Source: an uncultured Microbacteriaceae bacterium (GTDB taxonomy: Bacteria; Actinomycetota; Actinomycetes; Actinomycetales; Microbacteriaceae). Taken from it: a stretch of 64,000 bases of DNA. Below the pieces are notes generated by a model. It searched no databases. It had not been told where the DNA came from and saw nothing but the letters and a program-made list of their open reading frames with translations. The stretch is taken from assembly GCA_937872445.1 (NCBI GenBank), contig CALMSL010000013.1:1-64000 (forward strand). Direction: 5' to 3'. Each line of letters begins with the position of its first letter. Within the stretch, counting starts at the first letter, position 1. Shown one piece after another: positions 59,415 through 64,000 of this stretch. The position numbers and the translations under genes are program-made.

Positions 59415-60464
59415 CTACTTCGATAAGGTCGCGGCGGGCAGCTGAATGCGAGTTGTCGGAAGCGCCTCCGGGTGGTTTTTCTGAATCCAGGCGACCAATT
59501 CCTCGCGCACCTGGCAGCGCAGCGTCCACACGTCGTCGGAGTCCCGGGCGGATACGGTGCAGCGAACCGTGACATAACCGCCCGTGGCATCCGTCACGAT
59601 CATTCCCGCCTTCCGCTGGTCCCACAGCTCGGATGCTGAAACGAACTCCAGGAACGTCGACCGCAGTTCCGTCATCGGCACCCGCCAGTCCACGTCGAGG
59701 AACACCGTCCCCATGATTTCCGCGCTGTTTCTGGTCCAGGTTTCGAACGGCTTCGTCGTGAAGTAGGTGCACGGCAGGATGAGCCGCCGCTCATCCCAGA
59801 TGTACACGACCACATACGACAGGGTGATCTCCCCGATCGTGCCGAACTCGCCCTCCACGACCACCACGTCATCCACGCGGATCGCATCGCTGAACACGAG
59901 CTGGATTCCGGCCACCAGATTCCCGAGCGTCGATTGCGCCGCAAGACCCGCGACGAGGCTCAGGATGCCGGCGGACGCGAGCACGCTCGTGCCCACTGCG
60001 CGCACTTCGGGGAACGAGAACAGGACGACACCGAGTGCGAGAACAGCGATAAGCGCGTTCACGAGCCTTCGCACAAGTTTCAACTGGGTGCGCATCCGCC
60101 GGATCTCCGGCACGCTGTCCTGCTCCACCGAGTAGCGGGCGATCATCCGGCCGAACCCGAACGAGGCGAGTCCGGACACGAACCAGGCGCCGACCAACAC
60201 CGCCACGATCAGGAACACGCGCGACAGCGCCGGCCACCAGGTGTATTCGGCAGGGGCGGTAAAGCCGGCGGCGGTCCAGACTCCGATCACGAGAATGAGC
60301 AGGTGCGCCCGCGGGCTCACGCTTACGATGATGTCCCTCAGCCACGGCGTGCGCTTCCCCGCAGTGGCGTTCACGATCCAGGTGATGAGGGCGAGAACGA
60401 CGTTGGCGATGAGGGCGAGGGCGACAGCGGCGACCGTGCCCCACCAGTTTGTCCATTCGAACAC
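59415..60464 (-). CDS. MscS family mechanosensitive channel
   Basis: 349 residues. Four N-terminal helices, then the pore helix and beta domain: SVLASAGILSLVAGLAAQSTLGNLVAGIQLVFSDAIRVDDVVVVEGEFGTIGEI (about residues 163-217), the MscS core with Gly/Ala packing pattern and the following IRVDDVV motif. C-terminal alpha/beta vestibule. Releases osmolytes under hypo-osmotic shock; members of this length are common in actinobacteria. Single gene. Confidence 0.92.
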   Translation of the reverse strand: MFEWTNWWGTVAAVALALIANVVLALITWIVNATAGKRTPWLRDIIVSVSPRAHLLILVIGVWTAAGFTAPAEYTWWPALSRVFLIVAVLVGAWFVSGLASFGFGRMIARYSVEQDSVPEIRRMRTQLKLVRRLVNALIAVLALGVVLFSFPEVRAVGTSVLASAGILSLVAGLAAQSTLGNLVAGIQLVFSDAIRVDDVVVVEGEFGTIGEITLSYVVVYIWDERRLILPCTYFTTKPFETWTRNSAEIMGTVFLDVDWRVPMTELRSTFLEFVSASELWDQRKAGMIVTDATGGYVTVRCTVSARDSDDVWTLRCQVREELVAWIQKNHPEALPTTRIQLPAATLSK

Positions 60465-60579
60465 TCGGGTTCTCCTCCTGTTGGCGACCCCACAAGCCTA
60501 ACCAGACCCCGCCTTTCCGCCGCGGGGGCACGGGCGTATAGTCCGAAGGGCCACAAGATTCTGTCGAAGGAGCCCGAGC

Positions 60580-62163
60580 GTGTTTAAGAGTCCTTACCCT
60601 GACGTCGAAATCCCGAACATCAGCATCTACGATTACCTTTTCACCGGACTGAGCGACCATGAGCTGGACACGATTGCCCTGATCGACGGGACCACCGGCG
60701 CGGAAACCACCTATCGTGCGCTCATCGCCCAGATCGACGGAGTCGCCGGTGCGCTCGCTGCGCGAGGTGTCAATGAGGACACCGTCGTAGCGCTGCTGTG
60801 TCCGAACGTCCCGGCATTCGCGAGCGTCTTCCACGGGATTTTGCGCGCCGGCGCGACCGTGACGACGATCAATTCCCTCGCCACCGAGGAGGACATCGTG
60901 AAGCAGCTGCGGGATTCGAAAGCGACGTGGTTCATCACGGTGTCACCCCTGCTCGCTGGCGCGAAGGCGGGCGCCGCCGCGGTCGGCATCGCCGACGATC
61001 ACCTCATCGTGCTGGATGGCGCTGAGGGGCACACCAACCTTCGCGACCTGCTCGCCGAGCAGGCGAAGCCGCCGGCGGTGACCTTCGACCCCGCTACGCA
61101 CATCGCGGCGCTGCCGTACTCCTCGGGAACGACAGGGCTGCCCAAGGGTGTCATGATCAGCCACCGCAACCTTGTGGCCAACGTCGAGCAGTCCCGCCAG
61201 GCCATCGTGGTCGGCGAAGGCGACCGGGTGCTCGCCTTCCTGCCGTTCTTCCACATCTACGGGATGACCGTGCTGCTGAACCTCGCGGTCCGGCAGCGGG
61301 CGACCCTCGTCACGATGCCGAAGTTCGATTTTGTGGAGTTCCTGCGCGTCATGCAGGACCACAAGTGCAGCAATATCTTCATCGCGCCCCCCGTGGCGGT
61401 GGCGCTCGCGAAACATCCGCTCGTCGACCAGTACGACCTGTCGAGCGTGCACACCGTGTTCAGCGGCGCGGCACCGCTGGACGGGCAACTCGCGCAGGCG
61501 GTCGCCGACCGCCTTGGGGTTCGCGTCATCCAGGGCTACGGAATGACCGAACTGAGCCCGGTGAGCCACGTCATCCCGAGCGACCGAGCCGATCTGTCGC
61601 TGAGTTCGGTGGGGTTCACCCTCCCGAACATCGAGTGCCGCCTCATCGACCCGGCCACCGGAGAGGATATCGAGGTCCCCAGCGAAGGGGAGAGCGCGCG
61701 AGGTGAACTGTTGTGCCGTGGCCCGAACGTGATGCTCGGGTACCTGGGCAATGAGAAGGCCACGAGCGAAATCATGACCGAGGACGGCTACCTCCGCACC
61801 GGCGACATCGCAACCGTCAACTTCGAGGGCGTCGTCACGATCGTGGATCGGCTCAAGGAGCTCATCAAGTACAAGGGCTACCAGATTGCGCCTGCCGAAC
61901 TCGAGGCGCTTCTGCTCACCCACCCGCAGATCGCGGATGCCGCCGTGATCGGGGTCCCGGATGACGAGGGCCAGGAGGTGCCGAAAGCCTTCATCGTGCT
62001 CCAGGAGGGCGCCGACCTGGATGAGGACGGCGTCATGGCGTTCGTGGCGGAACACGTCGCACCCTACAAAAAGGTGCGCAGGGTTCAGTTCACCGACGCC
62101 ATCCCGAAGTCCAGTTCCGGCAAAATCCTGCGTAAGGACCTGCGCGCCGCCGAACGCGTATAG
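60580..62163 (+). CDS. AMP-binding acyl/aryl-CoA ligase (4-coumarate-CoA ligase-like)
   Basis: 527 residues. ALPYSSGTTGLPKGVMISHRN (near residue 180), FSGAAPLDGQLAQAVADRLGVRVIQGYGMTELSPVSH (near 300), YLRTGDIATVNFEGVVTIVDRLKELIKYKGYQIAPAELE (near 400) and the catalytic PKSSSGKILRKDL lysine at the C-terminus. The order and length fit plant-type 4CL-like ligases that activate aromatic or medium-chain acids; specificity not readable. GTG start with GAAGGAG upstream. Confidence 0.9.
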   Translation: MFKSPYPDVEIPNISIYDYLFTGLSDHELDTIALIDGTTGAETTYRALIAQIDGVAGALAARGVNEDTVVALLCPNVPAFASVFHGILRAGATVTTINSLATEEDIVKQLRDSKATWFITVSPLLAGAKAGAAAVGIADDHLIVLDGAEGHTNLRDLLAEQAKPPAVTFDPATHIAALPYSSGTTGLPKGVMISHRNLVANVEQSRQAIVVGEGDRVLAFLPFFHIYGMTVLLNLAVRQRATLVTMPKFDFVEFLRVMQDHKCSNIFIAPPVAVALAKHPLVDQYDLSSVHTVFSGAAPLDGQLAQAVADRLGVRVIQGYGMTELSPVSHVIPSDRADLSLSSVGFTLPNIECRLIDPATGEDIEVPSEGESARGELLCRGPNVMLGYLGNEKATSEIMTEDGYLRTGDIATVNFEGVVTIVDRLKELIKYKGYQIAPAELEALLLTHPQIADAAVIGVPDDEGQEVPKAFIVLQEGADLDEDGVMAFVAEHVAPYKKVRRVQFTDAIPKSSSGKILRKDLRAAERV

Positions 62164-62232
62164 CGGCACGGGTGCCGCGCAATCATTCTTTCGACGGATG
62201 GCCGCGCCATGCCCCTCTGTCAGGATGGGGGT

Positions 62233-62739
62233 ATGACTTCCGAAACTACTGACGCTCGCCTCGCCGTATCCAGGGTGACGCCGCGCGCGTTCTACCGCGT
62301 GGTCGCGATCGCCGAAGCGGTGACCTGGACGCTCCTCATCGCGGGCATGATCCTCAAGTACGTGGTGCAGGCCGGGAACCTCGGCGTGCTCATCGGCGGC
62401 TCGCTGCACGGGCTCGTGTTCGTCACCTACGCGGCGACGGCGGTGCTCGTCGGGGTGAACCAGCGCTGGCCCGTCAAGCTCATCGTCGGCGCCGTCATCA
62501 CGGCGATCATCCCCTACGCGACCATTCCGTTCGACCGCTGGCTGGAGAAGAACGGCAAGCTCGAGGGCGGATGGCGCACCGAAGCCACCGACGACCCCCG
62601 CGACCACACCTGGATCAGCAGGTTGCTGCGGTGGTTCCTGAACCACCCGATCATCCTCGTGGCAGTTTTCGCGCTTGCGGTGGTGGCGATCGTCACGGTG
62701 CTGCTGATTCTCGGTCCGCCCGGCGGCTGGGGGCGGTAA
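62233..62739 (+). CDS. DUF3817 membrane protein
   Basis: 168 residues from ATG 62233. Four helices; RVTPRAFYRVVAIAEAVTWTLLIAGMILKYV and GSLHGLVFVTYAATAVLVGVNQRWPVKLIVGA are typical of DUF3817, an actinobacterial family of unknown function. A loop of about 35 polar residues (GKLEGGWRTEATDDPRDHT) precedes the last helix. It lies 69 bases after the acyl ligase stop and may share its transcript. Confidence 0.85.
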   Translation: MTSETTDARLAVSRVTPRAFYRVVAIAEAVTWTLLIAGMILKYVVQAGNLGVLIGGSLHGLVFVTYAATAVLVGVNQRWPVKLIVGAVITAIIPYATIPFDRWLEKNGKLEGGWRTEATDDPRDHTWISRLLRWFLNHPIILVAVFALAVVAIVTVLLILGPPGGWGR

Positions 62740-62769
62740 CCCCGGGCCGAGACGGCTAGCCTTGGTCTG

Positions 62770-64000
62770 ATGACTCGCTCGCGAACCTCGCCGCCGCTTC
62801 GGTACTACCCGAATGGCTCCCGCGCGGAGGACCGTCGGATTGCCGGCATCCGCCGCCGCTGGGCGCTCATCCGCGAGGCGATCGCCACCCGCTTGTGGCC
62901 GATCCCGCTCGGCACGATCATTCTCGCGGTCGCGGTCGGCATTCTGCTTCCCATGCTGGATGCCGCCATCGACGATCGATTGCCGGATGCCATCCGCCTC
63001 GCGCTCTTCAACGGCGGCCCGGACAGCGCGCGTGCCGTGCTGTCGACGATCGCCGGTTCGCTCATCACCGCCACCTCGCTCACGTTCACCCTCACGGTTG
63101 TGGTGCTGCAGCTTGCGAGCAGCCAGGCGACGCCGCGGCTGTTGCGCCTGTTCGCGCGCGACCGCATGGTGCACGCCACGCTCGCCGTGTTCCTCGGTAC
63201 GTTCACGTTTTCCCTCATGGTGCTGCGCACGGTGCAGAACAGTACGGACTCCACGGCCGCGGCCGTGCCGAGCATTTCCATCACGCTGTGCCTCATCCTC
63301 ACGCTCACGAGCGTCATCATGCTCACGGTGTTCCTCGACCACCTCGCGAAGCAGTTGCGGGTGGAAACCATGATGCGCAACATCCACCGAGAGACCAGGC
63401 GGACCATCGACCTCGTGCGCTCCACCACCGAGGACGGCCCGGAGACCATTCCGGAGGGCACCCGCCCCGACACCGTGCGCACGGTTCTGGCGACGCGGTC
63501 CGGATTCCTGCACTCGGCATCCCGAAGCCGGCTCGCCGCGCTCGCGACGACCCTCGACATCGTCATCGAGGAGGAGCACAGCATCGGCGCGAGCATCATC
63601 GCGGGCGTGCCCGTCGTGAGCTGGTGGCCGCGCTCCGGCGGCGACATGGACGAGGATTTCGATGAGGAGGCGTTCGACCGGAGCGTGCGCTCTGCGTTCC
63701 CGACCGGGTACGAGCGCACCTCCAGCCAGGACATCGGCTACGGGTTGCGGCAACTCGTGGACGTGGCCATTCGGGCCCTGTCGCCGAGCGTCAACGACCC
63801 GACGACCGCCGTGCACGCCCTCAGCCACATCTCCGCCGTGCTGTGCCAGATCGCGCAGTTGCCGCCGCAGCCGGCGGGCATCCTCGATGACGACGGCGTG
63901 CTCCGGCTGATCGTGCGGCCGCACCGCTTCGAGGCGCTCCTGAACCTCGCGGTGGAGCAGCCACGCCGTTACGGGGTGTCCGACCCGGATCTTGTTGCGC
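62770..64000 (+). CDS. DUF2254 membrane protein, 5' part (runs off the window)
   Basis: Open from ATG 62770 to the window edge, 410 codons so far. N-terminal four helices (GTIILAVAVGILLPML, STIAGSLITATSLTFTLTVVVLQLASSQ, LAVFLGTFTFSLMVLRTV, SITLCLILTLTSVIMLTVFLDHLA), then a soluble domain with SSQDIGYGLRQLVDVAIRALSPSVNDPTTAVHAL. ASSQATPRLLR and LSPSVNDPTTA are hallmarks of DUF2254, membrane proteins of unknown function. Confidence 0.88.
   Translation, partial: MTRSRTSPPLRYYPNGSRAEDRRIAGIRRRWALIREAIATRLWPIPLGTIILAVAVGILLPMLDAAIDDRLPDAIRLALFNGGPDSARAVLSTIAGSLITATSLTFTLTVVVLQLASSQATPRLLRLFARDRMVHATLAVFLGTFTFSLMVLRTVQNSTDSTAAAVPSISITLCLILTLTSVIMLTVFLDHLAKQLRVETMMRNIHRETRRTIDLVRSTTEDGPETIPEGTRPDTVRTVLATRSGFLHSASRSRLAALATTLDIVIEEEHSIGASIIAGVPVVSWWPRSGGDMDEDFDEEAFDRSVRSAFPTGYERTSSQDIGYGLRQLVDVAIRALSPSVNDPTTAVHALSHISAVLCQIAQLPPQPAGILDDDGVLRLIVRPHRFEALLNLAVEQPRRYGVSDPDLVA

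Noticed and set aside
60943..63924. 993-codon minus-strand open frame across two genes
   Set aside because: It covers the reverse strand of an acyl ligase, DUF3817 and DUF2254, is rich in Arg/His/Asp/Gly and shows no family motif; it is the usual antisense artefact.

Overview
The window is chromosomal DNA from a GC-rich actinobacterium. Codon use rich in GCATCC/GGATGC, frequent GTG and TTG starts, kynurenine, DUF3073 and SCP-purF neighbourhoods, and many 4-base ATGA overlaps point to the family Microbacteriaceae; this assignment is inference from style and gene content. I see no rRNA, tRNA, CRISPR array, intact insertion sequence or prophage.

Layout. 1-6.1 kb: end of an MFS exporter, proline iminopeptidase, RecQ helicase and an S9 peptidase, separated by two kinds of palindromic repeat. 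6.2-9.6 kb: an ABC importer of the xylose/ribose type. 9.8-13.9 kb: a secreted C-terminally anchored protein, an acyl-CoA oxidase and a DMT transporter. 13.9-17.9 kb: a translationally coupled tryptophan-catabolic operon (tryptophan 2,3-dioxygenase, amidohydrolase, kynureninase, PaaX-type regulator). 18.0-27.1 kb: a DEAD-box helicase, a RarD-like transporter, an RND efflux pump, YczE-like and EamA membrane proteins, and a TipA-type MerR regulator that carries an internal ribosome-binding site. 27.3-32.9 kb: an M20 peptidase, a DUF4097-PadR pair, a KimA-like potassium importer and two adjacent fluoride-channel genes. 32.9-39.4 kb: a LacI-controlled oligosaccharide ABC operon divergent from a glycogen-debranching-like enzyme, with two copies of a LacI-type palindrome between them. 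39.5-42.1 kb: a PLP enzyme, a flavoprotein and DUF3073.

42.2-53.7 kb is a purine-synthesis neighbourhood in three pieces: purF-purM on the minus strand, purD-purC on the plus strand, then purS-purQ after a 5-kb block carrying an Lrp regulator, ornithine cyclodeaminase, a CtlX-like citrulline hydrolase, an SGNH hydrolase and an MFS exporter. purL does not follow purQ. Instead there is an AT-richer block (about 53.8-59.4 kb) with a MarR regulator, a DNA photolyase, a long-chain acyl-CoA synthetase and a DUF1295 membrane enzyme. This is the best candidate for a little-described functional unit, possibly coupling light or UV response with membrane-lipid chemistry. The window ends with an MscS channel, a second acyl-CoA ligase, DUF3817 and the start of a DUF2254 protein.

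Non-coding structure is unusually rich. Palindromic families recur between genes. One copy is read through as the N-terminus of the kynurenine-operon amidohydrolase and another supplies the stop codon of the RND pump. Two unrelated ABC operons both have a strong stem-loop just after the binding-protein gene.
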